This document shows, one piece after another, positions 1-7,995 of a stretch of DNA of 64,000 nucleotides; within the stretch, counting starts at the first letter, position 1, and each line of letters opens with the position of its first letter. Location of the stretch: the NCBI GenBank assembly GCA_963723205.1, contig CAVRQC010000033.1, forward strand, positions 62,001 to 126,000. Direction: 5' to 3'. The notes under the pieces are model-generated. The model worked only from the letters and a program-made list of their open reading frames with translations. It was not told where the DNA came from and did not search any database. Both the position numbers and the translations under genes were made by a program. The stretch comes from CAVQBP01 sp963723205. Lineage in GTDB: Bacteria; Bacteroidota; Ignavibacteria; Ignavibacteriales; Ignavibacteriaceae.

Positions 1-237
1 ACAGATATAAAAGATCAGCTTTCATCTACAGATTTTGGATTAGATTTTGGTGCGGGTGCCGCTCTTGATGTAGCTCCTCTCGTATCATTAATGCTGGACG
101 TAAGATATTCTCTCGGTTTATCTGATATTTTTAACGATACAGCAAAACAGGGGTGGACACAGGAAACCGGTATAGTTGGACAGAAGGTTAAAACCTCAGG
201 CATTCAGATTCTGGCCGGTTTAATGTTCGGATTATAA
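1..237 (+). CDS. outer membrane beta-barrel protein, C-terminal part (5' end outside window)
   Basis: The open frame runs from base 1 to a TAA at 235-237, so only about the last 78 residues are visible. They match, position by position, the C-terminal third of the complete protein at 406-1056: both have STDFxLDFGAG, a run with DxRYSLGLS, and a final residue string ending in MFGL. Alternating hydrophobic and polar residues and the hydrophobic final strand fit a PorT/OmpW-like porin-type barrel (outer membrane beta-barrel family). The tandem pair looks like a local duplication. The ligand or role is unknown. The strong terminator directly downstream suggests it is transcribed separately from its paralogue. 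Confidence 0.75.
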   Translation, partial: TDIKDQLSSTDFGLDFGAGAALDVAPLVSLMLDVRYSLGLSDIFNDTAKQGWTQETGIVGQKVKTSGIQILAGLMFGL

Positions 238-255
238 TAATCATCAAAAACGTTT

Positions 256-284
256 AAGGCGAAAGTTTTCCTTTCGCCTTTTTT
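256..284 (+). terminator. rho-independent terminator after the first barrel gene
   Basis: A perfect 10-bp stem (AAGGCGAAAG at 256-265 with CTTTCGCCTT at 271-280) closes a 5-nt loop and runs into a T tract. It lies 19 bases after the stop codon of the truncated barrel gene. Confidence 0.85.
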
Positions 285-405
285 ATTGACAAAGAATGTT
301 TTGATTATTATGTGTTGTCAAACAAAGGATAATTATTATTAAAGGGGAACAACATTCCGAAATTTCAAATGCAAAATATTCTAATTCACTTTTAAGGAGA
401 GGAAA

Positions 406-1056
406 ATGAAAAGAACATTAATTTCGCTTTGCATCCTTTTATTTTTTCTTAGCTCAACTGTATTTGCACAATTGCCATTCAGATTAGGAATAAAAGGAGG
501 ATTAAATATTGCAAATTTATCTTTCGACCCAGCTTTACCGACAGGAAATGACAATAAGGCACGGACAGGTTTTTTGGGTGGAGCAATGGTTGAATTTAAT
601 ATAGCACCATGGTTTGCGATTCAGGTAGAACCAACATATATCACAAAAGGATGTAAATTGACGACAAACAATAGCAGCTACGAAGTTAATGTTAAATTGA
701 ACTATCTTGAGATTCCTGTGTTATTAAAACTTAAAATACCTTCACCAGGGAAGATAAATCCTTATATTATTGCTGGACCGAGTATTGGATTTAGGTTATC
801 AGCTAATACAGAAACTCCTGCCGGGGAGTTCGATGTAAAGAACGAAACCCAATCCACAGATTTTGCATTAGATTTTGGAGCAGGGGCCGGAATTTATATT
901 GCTCCTTTTATTGATTTAGTAATAGACGCCAGGTATTCTCTTGGCCTATCAAATTTGCTTAACAATACCGGTCAGGAAGATTTTATAGGAATAAATAATC
1001 AGAAAATTAAATCTGCCGGTTTTCAAATTTCAGCAGGTGTAATGTTCGGTTTATAA
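406..1056 (+). CDS. outer membrane beta-barrel protein (PorT/OMP_b-brl family-like)
   Basis: This 216-residue protein starts with a clear signal peptide (MKRTLISLCILLFFLSSTVFA, cleaved before QLPF) and is otherwise made of amphipathic strands rich in Gly, Tyr and Asn. The opening strand reads RLGIKGGLN, which is typical of the eight- to ten-stranded barrels annotated as PorT or outer membrane beta-barrel domain proteins in Bacteroidota. The start is supported by an AAGGAG box 9 bases upstream. It is a tandem paralogue of the truncated gene before it. The protein should sit in the outer membrane; whether it transports, binds or only structures the envelope cannot be told from sequence. Confidence 0.8.
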   Translation: MKRTLISLCILLFFLSSTVFAQLPFRLGIKGGLNIANLSFDPALPTGNDNKARTGFLGGAMVEFNIAPWFAIQVEPTYITKGCKLTTNNSSYEVNVKLNYLEIPVLLKLKIPSPGKINPYIIAGPSIGFRLSANTETPAGEFDVKNETQSTDFALDFGAGAGIYIAPFIDLVIDARYSLGLSNLLNNTGQEDFIGINNQKIKSAGFQISAGVMFGL

Positions 1057-1072
1057 AAACATTTATTCTTAT

Positions 1073-1099
1073 AGGCGAAAGAGCAACTTTCGTCTTTTT
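1073..1099 (+). terminator. rho-independent terminator between convergent barrel gene and hemL
   Basis: A 9-bp stem (AGGCGAAAG at 1073-1081 with CTTTCGTCT at 1087-1095, one G-U pair) is followed by a T run. The core sequence is nearly the same as the terminator of the upstream paralogue, so the terminator seems to have been duplicated with the gene. It has no T run in the minus direction. Confidence 0.75.
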
Positions 1100-1102
1100 A
1101 GT

Positions 1103-2395
1103 TTAATTTAAAATTGATTTTAAAGATTCCAGGTTGGCTTCAATAGTTTTATCCAAATCATCTTTTGAATGTGCTGTGGAAATAAACAAAGCTTCAAACT
1201 GTGAGGGGGCTAAATAAACTCCCCGGGTCAGCATTTCATTGAAATAATTTCCAAACAGATCCGTGTTTGATTTTATAGCGCTTTTGAAATCATTAACTTC
1301 TTCTTCAATGAAAAACAAAGTGAGCATTGAACCGACTCGGTTTATAGTAAACTTTTTTCCTGTGGATTTTAGGTTGTCTTTAATTCCTCTTTCAAGGTAA
1401 GAAGATTTTTCCTCAAGTTTTGCATAAAGTTCAGGATCCTTCTTTATATGATTTAATGCAGCATAACCGGCAGCCATTGCAAGGGGATTACCGCTTAAAG
1501 TTCCCGCCTGGTAAACCGGGCCGCTTGGAGCGACCATTTCCATAATTTCTTTCTTACCTCCAAAAGCACCGACAGGTAAGCCGCCCCCGATTATTTTCCC
1601 AAAAGTTGATAAATCGGGTTTTATATTGAATAATTCCTGGGCACCTCCTTTTGCAACTCTGAACCCGCTCATTACCTCATCAAAGATTAAAACGATTTTT
1701 TCTTCGCTACAGATATTTCTTAATTCATTTAGAAATTCTTTTTTAGCTTTTACAACACCCATATTACCTGCAACCGGTTCAATAATGACCGCTGCAATTT
1801 GGCTTTTATTAGCACTGATTAATTTTTTTACAGATTCAATATCATTATAATCAGCAATTAATGTATCCGCTGCATTTCCTTTTGTAACACCGGGACTTGT
1901 CGGGATTCCAAGTGTTAATGCACCGGAGCCTGCTTTTATTAAAAAGAAATCTGCATGACCGTGATAACATCCCTCAAACTTTATTATTTTTTCTTTCCCT
2001 GTATAACCGCGGGCAGCTCTTACGGCACTCATCGTAGCTTCTGTTCCGCTGTTTACCATCCTTACTAACTCTATAGAAGGAACTAATTCGGTAATTAACT
2101 TTGCTACTTTAACTTCAAGTTCTGATGGAGCACCAAAACTAGTTCCGTTCTCAATTGCTTGAAGTAAAGCTTCTTTTATAAAAGGAGGGTTATGTCCAAA
2201 CAAATGCGGTCCCCAGCTTCCTATATAGTCGATAAATTCATTTCCATCAACATCAATTAATTTTGAACCATCACCTCTTTTTATGAAAACAGGATTTCCG
2301 CCTACTGATTTAAAAGCTCTTACCGGAGAATTTACTCCGCCGGGTATGTATTTATTTGCTTCACTAAATAAATTTTCACTTTTTGAAGTTATCAT
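1103..2395 (-). CDS. hemL: glutamate-1-semialdehyde 2,1-aminomutase
   Basis: This is the 430-residue PLP enzyme that converts glutamate-1-semialdehyde to 5-aminolevulinate, the last step of the C5 route into tetrapyrroles. The start SxxLFxxAxxYIPGGVNSPVRAF is diagnostic of GSA aminomutase and not of other class III aminotransferases. NSGTEATMSAVRAARG (about 115-130), the Asp of IFDEVMSGFR (about 237-246) and the PLP lysine K267 in STFGKIIGGGLPVGAFGG are all present. Length is normal. It is convergent with the barrel gene and stands alone; hemH lies about 16 kb away, so the heme genes are dispersed here. Start ATG at 2395. Confidence 0.95.
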   Translation of the reverse strand: MITSKSENLFSEANKYIPGGVNSPVRAFKSVGGNPVFIKRGDGSKLIDVDGNEFIDYIGSWGPHLFGHNPPFIKEALLQAIENGTSFGAPSELEVKVAKLITELVPSIELVRMVNSGTEATMSAVRAARGYTGKEKIIKFEGCYHGHADFFLIKAGSGALTLGIPTSPGVTKGNAADTLIADYNDIESVKKLISANKSQIAAVIIEPVAGNMGVVKAKKEFLNELRNICSEEKIVLIFDEVMSGFRVAKGGAQELFNIKPDLSTFGKIIGGGLPVGAFGGKKEIMEMVAPSGPVYQAGTLSGNPLAMAAGYAALNHIKKDPELYAKLEEKSSYLERGIKDNLKSTGKKFTINRVGSMLTLFFIEEEVNDFKSAIKSNTDLFGNYFNEMLTRGVYLAPSQFEALFISTAHSKDDLDKTIEANLESLKSILN

Positions 2396-2515
2396 TTTGA
2401 TTCTCGTTTAATAGTAAATTTTAATTTATACTTTAATGATTTTAATATTATTTATAAACAAGGATTACTATAATTTACATTCAATCCTTAAAACAACAAT
2501 ACCTTTCAAGCGGCA

Positions 2516-3760
2516 TTAACCTTTTTCTATTATTATTACCGTTATTTCCGGTGTAGAATTATATCTTACCGGTGCAAGCGACATTCCTAAACCTCTGGTT
2601 ACAACCATAAGCAATTTTTCCCCGTCTTCTTTTGTGAAGTGAAAATTGCCTCTTACATAAGGAGTTTCAATTAGTGTCGGTGATAAATTTTTAAATGGAA
2701 ACAAAAAAGTTATTTGTCCGCCATGTGTATGACCGGCAAGATAGAGATCGTATTTATACCTTAATGCTGCTTTAAGCAGAAATTCTCTCGGCTGATGTGC
2801 CAGGAAGATTTTTAAGGCAAATTTATGTTTTAAATCCGCCAGGCTGTCCAGTTGATTAACAGGGATTCTTTCAACATAAGTATTTGTAATAAAAGTGATT
2901 TCTATTCTGGAACTATCAACATTTATATATCGCTTGCCATTGTCTACCATTTGAATCCCCTGTTTTTTAAGTGCTGTTTCTACTTCATTTAAGCTCCTTG
3001 AATAATCATTATGATAAGCCCAATTATCATGATCTCCCACGCAGGAATAAATTCCATACTTTGATTTTATTTTAGAAATATATTTTGCAGCCTCATTTAT
3101 ATAGTTCGGAGTTGAAGTAATTACATCTCCTCCCATTAAAACAAGATCGGGATGTGTTGAATTAACTTTGTTAATGTAGTTTGTAAGCCTTTCTTTGTCT
3201 GTATACCGGTCCGCCTGAACATCTGAAATAAATGTTAACCTGAAGTTATTTAAAGCATCGGGTAAATCTTTCTTTTTATATTCTACTATTCTTATTGAAA
3301 CCGTATATTCATCATGGAGTATTCTAAGAGGAACATAAAATAAAAACAAAATAGTAATAAATATTACAGCTTTTGTTTCATAAGAAAGAATTTTTTGCTT
3401 GTGTTTGTTCCATAATGGGAAAAGAAGGATTCTAAAAACATCTATAATAAGGAAGAATAAATCGGATTGTACAACTATAAATAAACCTGTCCAGAAAGGA
3501 TAGATCAAAAAATAATCAAAGAAAAAATTCTGCGGGACCCAGACATAGGTATTAGAGATTGCAGCATAGCTCCAATCAAGAATTAAAAACAAAGGATATA
3601 AATTAATCCATACAAGGAAAATAGTTAGAACTGCTTTTCTATTTTTATCCGGAAATTTTGGGAAGACAATCTTAATCGCTTTTGAAAGTTTTTTCGTAAA
3701 ATAGTATTCAACTAAGGATAATAAAATTACAGCTATAAAAATCCGGATTATATTTCGCAT
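2516..3760 (-). CDS. membrane-anchored calcineurin-like metallophosphoesterase
   Basis: The 414-residue product has four predicted membrane helices in its first ~150 residues, then a metallophosphoesterase domain of the YkuE/TMEM86-neighbour type seen in many bacteria. Metal-binding motifs appear in order: FISDVQAD (178-185), GGD (210-212), GDHDN (242-246), AHQP and GHTHGGQ (both in the last quarter). Two positions deviate from the family rule: the usual DxH is DxQ, and GNHD is GDHD. The catalytic domain probably faces the cytoplasm or periplasm next to the membrane. The substrate is unknown; phospholipid or lipid A precursors are only possibilities. It stands between hemL and the Mut7-C gene on the same strand. 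Confidence 0.85.
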   Translation of the reverse strand: MRNIIRIFIAVILLSLVEYYFTKKLSKAIKIVFPKFPDKNRKAVLTIFLVWINLYPLFLILDWSYAAISNTYVWVPQNFFFDYFLIYPFWTGLFIVVQSDLFFLIIDVFRILLFPLWNKHKQKILSYETKAVIFITILFLFYVPLRILHDEYTVSIRIVEYKKKDLPDALNNFRLTFISDVQADRYTDKERLTNYINKVNSTHPDLVLMGGDVITSTPNYINEAAKYISKIKSKYGIYSCVGDHDNWAYHNDYSRSLNEVETALKKQGIQMVDNGKRYINVDSSRIEITFITNTYVERIPVNQLDSLADLKHKFALKIFLAHQPREFLLKAALRYKYDLYLAGHTHGGQITFLFPFKNLSPTLIETPYVRGNFHFTKEDGEKLLMVVTRGLGMSLAPVRYNSTPEITVIIIEKG

Positions 3761-3834
3761 TCAGTATTGGTTTTTAAAGAAAATAATTTGAGTCGGCAAT
3801 TTATTTATATAAAAGTTCCACTTCAATACAGTTG

Positions 3835-4575
3835 TTATTCAATTAACAACCTTGCAATCATTTCCATCATTTTTTCGAAATGAGTCCCTCGCCAGTAAAT
3901 CTTATTACAATTTTTACAATACCAGAAATTATTCTGTCTCTGCTTGACTTTTAAAGGAAGCCGGTCGATAATTTTTTCTTTATTAATCTTTTCCAATTTA
4001 GCATTGCATTCCAGGCATCTTTCGAATTCGCTGATTTGATTTTTTAAATTGAATCTTTCCGTAACTTCTTTAAGCTGCAACTCAGGATTTTGATTTCTAA
4101 TCCAGTAGCCGTGAGTTACTTCTTTTCTTTTTAGAATTCCTTTGTCTCTTGTTAAAATTGTTCTTCTTTCACCTAAGGATATATCAACAATTTCATCATC
4201 ATTATAATCGTTTTTATACCTGGTATCGAAACCAATCATTCTTAGGTACTTTGCTAATGTTCCGAGATGGACATCTAAAACAAATTTTTTATTTCTTAAC
4301 GGTTTTGCCCTTAAATGCTGAATGTCTGAAATATCAAGTGATTCAAAAACCGGGTAGACGCTTATATCATCCTTATCATTAACTAAATAAGAGAAGTTAA
4401 CAGAATTGCCATTTACAAGTATAAGATCAATTTCCGTATGCGGAATTCCCAGGGATTCTATCATATCTTTAATAGAAGTGCGATCTATGAAGTTATATTC
4501 AAACCGGGTTTTTCTTTTTTCTTTTGGCAGGAAATCATTTAGTTCTTCATAGAATCTAAAGGAGACAGTTTTCAT
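3835..4575 (-). CDS. Mut7-C RNase domain protein with ubiquitin-like N-terminus
   Basis: This 246-residue protein has two parts. Residues 1-90 look like the ThiS/MoaD-type ubiquitin fold named Mut7-C_ubiquitin. Residues ~97-240 are the Mut7-C (DUF82) domain, a PIN-like ribonuclease fold. Conserved acidic sites are visible in KFVLDVHLG, NDDEI and LTRDKGILKR, and a zinc ribbon is formed by CLEC and CKNC near the C-terminus. The domain is named after the C-terminal part of nematode Mut-7 exonuclease; bacterial members have no firmly established physiological RNA target. Start ATG at 4575. No operon partner is evident: aspS starts beyond a 133-bp gap on the other side. Confidence 0.85.
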   Translation of the reverse strand: MKTVSFRFYEELNDFLPKEKRKTRFEYNFIDRTSIKDMIESLGIPHTEIDLILVNGNSVNFSYLVNDKDDISVYPVFESLDISDIQHLRAKPLRNKKFVLDVHLGTLAKYLRMIGFDTRYKNDYNDDEIVDISLGERRTILTRDKGILKRKEVTHGYWIRNQNPELQLKEVTERFNLKNQISEFERCLECNAKLEKINKEKIIDRLPLKVKQRQNNFWYCKNCNKIYWRGTHFEKMMEMIARLLIE

Positions 4576-4708
4576 TATGTTGTTATTCAGATTGAAACGG
4601 AGGATGAATTAATTTTAGAGCCGGGATTAACTATTTCTGATTTAAGAAGCCAAAACAATAATCTATCCGGTTAAGTTAGTTTGAACTGAAAACCGGGTAT
4701 CAATAAAA

Positions 4709-6487
4709 TTATCTTATTTTAATATGCAGCTCTCTTAACTGTTCTTCACTAACCGTAGATGGTGCATCGTCCATCAACGAAACACCGCTTGCAGTTTTAG
4801 GAAAAGCGATCACATCACGAATTGAGTTTTCACCTGCAAAAATCATAGCCATTCTATCGAATCCGAAGGCAATTCCCCCGTGAGGTGGAGCTCCGTATTT
4901 AAAAGCATTCATTAAGAATCCAAATTTATGTTCAGCTTCTTCATCTGAAATACCCAGTGCTTTAAACATTTTTGCCTGCAGACCGGCATCGTGAATTCTA
5001 ATGCTTCCTCCCGCAATCTCATTTCCATTTAAAACAAGATCGTAGGCTCGTGCCAGAACTTTTCCCGGATCAGATTCCATATATTGAACATCTTCGAGCC
5101 GTGGAGAAGTAAAAGGATGATGCATAGCATAATAACGTTTTGTCTGATCATCCCATTCGAAAAGAGGAAAATCGGTTATCCATAATAAATGTGAACTGGA
5201 ATCTTTTTTAATCAGTTCCAATCTTCTGGCCATTTCCAGCCTCAACTGCCCCATAATTGTCAGTGCTTTCAGTCTTTCGCCGGAAAGAATAAAGATCAAA
5301 TCACCTTCTTTTGCATTCAGTCTTTCGACTAAGTTTATTTTCTCTTCATCCGATAAAAATTTTGCTATTGGTGCTTCCAGCTCTATTCCGGAACCTGATG
5401 CCTTGACACGCATCCATATCAAGCCGCCGGCGCCAAGTTTCTTTACAAAATCAGTTAAAACGTCAAGCTGATTACGGGTATAATCACCACACCCGGGTGC
5501 TACAAGCCCGGATATTATTCCTTTTTTTTCAATTTGTTCTTTGAAGACTTTAAAATTAGTCTTTGAGAAAACATCATTCAAAGTTACCATATTAAGTGCA
5601 AATCGCAGATCCGGTTTATCACTTCCATATTTTTCCATAGCTTCATCAAAAGACAGTCTTGGAATTGGAAGTTTTAAATCTTGTTCCCATATTTCTTTAA
5701 AAAAGATTTTCATTAAGCCTTCAACAACTTCAAAGATATCTTCCTGGTCAATGAAAGACATTTCAACATCAATTTGGGTAAACTCAGGCTGCCTATCTGC
5801 ACGGAGATCTTCATCTCTAAAACATTTTACAACCTGGAAATACCTGTCTAAACCGGAGACCATTAATATTTGTTTATATTGTTGAGGTGATTGAGGCAGT
5901 GCATAAAATTTCCCTTTGTGTATCCTGCTTGGGACAAGGTAATCTCTCGCACCTTCCGGTGTACTTTTCATAAGAACAGGAGTCTCTACCTCTACAAAAT
6001 TTTGCTGATCAAAATACTGTCGTGTCAACTGGTACATTTTGTGGCGTAAAAGAAGGTTCTTCTGTATGGCATTTCTTCTTAAATCAAGATACCTGTATTT
6101 TAATCTTATATCTTCACTTGTTTCAATTTTATCTTTTATTGGAAAAGGCGGTGTTTTTGCTTCATTTAAAATAACCAGTTTATTTGCCATTACATCAATA
6201 TGTCCGGTAGCTATTTCTGAATTATCGGTTTCCGGCGGTCTTTTCCTTACAACACCTTCGACTGAAATAACAAATTCACTTCTTAAGTTTCCGGCTTCCA
6301 GGTGAGCTTGTTCATTAAAATTAGGTTCAAAAACAATTTGAGTAATCCCATAACGATCACGCAAATCGATAAAAATCAAGCCGCCCAAATCACGTCGTGT
6401 ATCAACCCACCCATTTAAAACGACATTTTCGCCGATATTTGATTGTCTTAATTCACCGCAAGTATGAGTTCTTCTTTTAAATTCCAT
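4709..6487 (-). CDS. aspS: aspartate--tRNA ligase
   Basis: A full-length 592-residue bacterial-type class IIb synthetase. It has the OB-fold anticodon-binding domain at the N-terminus (GWVDTRRDLGGLIFIDLRDR), motif 2 (FRDEDLRADRQPEFTQIDVE), the bacterial GAD insertion domain in the middle, and motif 3 (GIAFGFDRMAMI) near the end. The residue after RRD in the anticodon-binding loop is Leu. In studied enzymes Leu there goes with tRNA-Asp-only enzymes, while His goes with enzymes that also charge tRNA-Asn, so a discriminating enzyme is the better guess. Start ATG at 6487; divergent from the nucleoside phosphorylase gene. Confidence 0.97.
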   Translation of the reverse strand: MEFKRRTHTCGELRQSNIGENVVLNGWVDTRRDLGGLIFIDLRDRYGITQIVFEPNFNEQAHLEAGNLRSEFVISVEGVVRKRPPETDNSEIATGHIDVMANKLVILNEAKTPPFPIKDKIETSEDIRLKYRYLDLRRNAIQKNLLLRHKMYQLTRQYFDQQNFVEVETPVLMKSTPEGARDYLVPSRIHKGKFYALPQSPQQYKQILMVSGLDRYFQVVKCFRDEDLRADRQPEFTQIDVEMSFIDQEDIFEVVEGLMKIFFKEIWEQDLKLPIPRLSFDEAMEKYGSDKPDLRFALNMVTLNDVFSKTNFKVFKEQIEKKGIISGLVAPGCGDYTRNQLDVLTDFVKKLGAGGLIWMRVKASGSGIELEAPIAKFLSDEEKINLVERLNAKEGDLIFILSGERLKALTIMGQLRLEMARRLELIKKDSSSHLLWITDFPLFEWDDQTKRYYAMHHPFTSPRLEDVQYMESDPGKVLARAYDLVLNGNEIAGGSIRIHDAGLQAKMFKALGISDEEAEHKFGFLMNAFKYGAPPHGGIAFGFDRMAMIFAGENSIRDVIAFPKTASGVSLMDDAPSTVSEEQLRELHIKIR

Positions 6488-6579
6488 TTAATAAAATTTA
6501 CTCCAAAATTAAAAAATCCAAGCATTAAAAATAATTAATTAAAAAAGGGTATACAAATACCTTATTTTATCACACTTGG

Positions 6580-6625
6580 GTATCAAGATCAGTTTCTCAA
6601 ATAAATTGATACGAATATGAGAAAC
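6580..6625 (+). promoter_or_regulatory. two interleaved inverted repeats upstream of the nucleoside phosphorylase gene
   Basis: Arm A GTATCAA (6580-6586) pairs with TTGATAC (6606-6612), and arm B GTTTCTCA (6592-6599) pairs with TGAGAAAC (6618-6625). The arms alternate A, B, A', B', with gaps of 5, 6 and 5 bases. As RNA this is the topology of an H-type pseudoknot; as DNA it is two overlapping palindromic operators. A TAnnTTTG-type minus-7 box at 6646-6653 would put transcription start after the repeats, which favours an operator. No known riboswitch consensus was recognised. Confidence 0.5.
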
Positions 6626-6679
6626 GATATTTGTACAATATGTCATAATTTTGTATCTATTTATTAGTAAATTAATTTT

Positions 6680-7984
6680 ATGAATATTGTAGAATTAATC
6701 AGAAAAAAAAGGGACGGAAACCCTTTAACCCGCGAAGAGATAAACCACCTCATATCAACATATACCCGGAATAAGATTCCCGATTACCAGTTTTCTGCCT
6801 TTTTAATGGCAGCTTTTCTTAAAGGTTTGAATGAAGATGAAACTTCATCATTAACAAAATCGATGATCAATAGCGGTATAACAGTTAATCTTAATTCAAT
6901 TAAAGGTGCCAAAATAGATAAACATTCAACCGGCGGGGTTGGTGATAAAACATCTTTAATAATTACTCCCATTGTTGCAGCTGCCGGAGTAAATGTTCCG
7001 ATGATATCGGGGAGAGGACTTGGTCATACAGGTGGAACGCTGGATAAGCTTGAATCAATCCCGGGATTTAGAACCAATTTAAATTTATCTGAATATAAAT
7101 CTGTTCTCAGAAAATGCGGTGCGGTTATGATTGGTCAAACCAAGGATATCGCTCCTGCAGATAAATTAATTTATGCCTTACGGGATGTAACAGCAACGGT
7201 TGAATCTATCCCATTAATTACTGCCAGCATAATGAGCAAAAAAATAGCAGAAGGAATTGACGGGTTGATTCTTGATGTAAAAACCGGCAGCGGCGCATTT
7301 ATGCAGAAGATGAATGATGCGGTTGGTCTGGCTGATTCTCTAATTAGTACTGCAAAATCTTTTAATAAAAAAGTTATCGCTTTTATTACCGATATGAATC
7401 AGCCATTAGGCAATTATATTGGTAACTGGTTTGAAGTTTATGAATCGATTAAAGTATTAAAAGGAGAAGTAAAAGGTGAGCTTCTTCAGCTTAGTTTAGT
7501 ATTATCGGGAGCAATGATTTATCTCGGCAATAAAGTCTCATCGATTGAAGAAGGAAGTGTTATCGCACAAGAATTAATTTCTAATGGGAAAGCTTTTGAA
7601 AAGTTTATTGAGATTGTAAAACTCCAGAAGGGAGATGTTACATATATTGATAGGCTGGATAAATATTCAAAAGCTAAGTTTATTAAAGAAGTAAAATCAA
7701 AAGACAATGGATATTTGCAGCATATTAATAATTATGAAGTGGGGATGGCTTCTTTAGTTCTTGGTGCAGGAAGAGTTAAGATGGATGATAAAATTGATCC
7801 TAAGGCCGGGATTATTTTTCATCCCAAGATAGGAGATAAAATAAGCAAGGGAGATGTTCTTGCGGAACTTCATGCTTCTTCCAAAGAAAAGATAAAAGAA
7901 GCCGAAGTTAAAATTTTTAATTCTCTAATATTTTCTGAACAAAATGTAAAAAAGCCAAAGCTGATAAAAAAAACACTAAAATAG
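6680..7984 (+). CDS. deoA: thymidine / pyrimidine-nucleoside phosphorylase
   Basis: A 434-residue member of the NP-II nucleoside phosphorylase family, which cleaves thymidine (or pyrimidine nucleosides in general) with phosphate to the base and (deoxy)ribose-1-phosphate. The phosphate-binding KHSTGGVGDK (81-90) and the family signature SGRGLGHTGGTLDKLE (110-125) are intact, and so is the C-terminal biotinyl-like half ending in DVLAELHAS. Length fits both DeoA and Pdp, so substrate breadth is open. The ATG at 6680 has no Shine-Dalgarno sequence; its leader is A/T rich. It is monocistronic, divergent from aspS, with unusual inverted repeats upstream. Confidence 0.93.
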   Translation: MNIVELIRKKRDGNPLTREEINHLISTYTRNKIPDYQFSAFLMAAFLKGLNEDETSSLTKSMINSGITVNLNSIKGAKIDKHSTGGVGDKTSLIITPIVAAAGVNVPMISGRGLGHTGGTLDKLESIPGFRTNLNLSEYKSVLRKCGAVMIGQTKDIAPADKLIYALRDVTATVESIPLITASIMSKKIAEGIDGLILDVKTGSGAFMQKMNDAVGLADSLISTAKSFNKKVIAFITDMNQPLGNYIGNWFEVYESIKVLKGEVKGELLQLSLVLSGAMIYLGNKVSSIEEGSVIAQELISNGKAFEKFIEIVKLQKGDVTYIDRLDKYSKAKFIKEVKSKDNGYLQHINNYEVGMASLVLGAGRVKMDDKIDPKAGIIFHPKIGDKISKGDVLAELHASSKEKIKEAEVKIFNSLIFSEQNVKKPKLIKKTLK

Positions 7985-7995
7985 AGATGTCATCT

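Noticed and set aside
5541..5885. Plus-strand frame of 114 codons inside aspS
   Set aside because: Antisense of a full-length, fully conserved aspS; no independent support.
6545..6570. Terminator between aspS and the phosphorylase gene
   Set aside because: The AAGG-GTAT hairpin is bulged, and the two genes diverge, so neither needs a terminator there.
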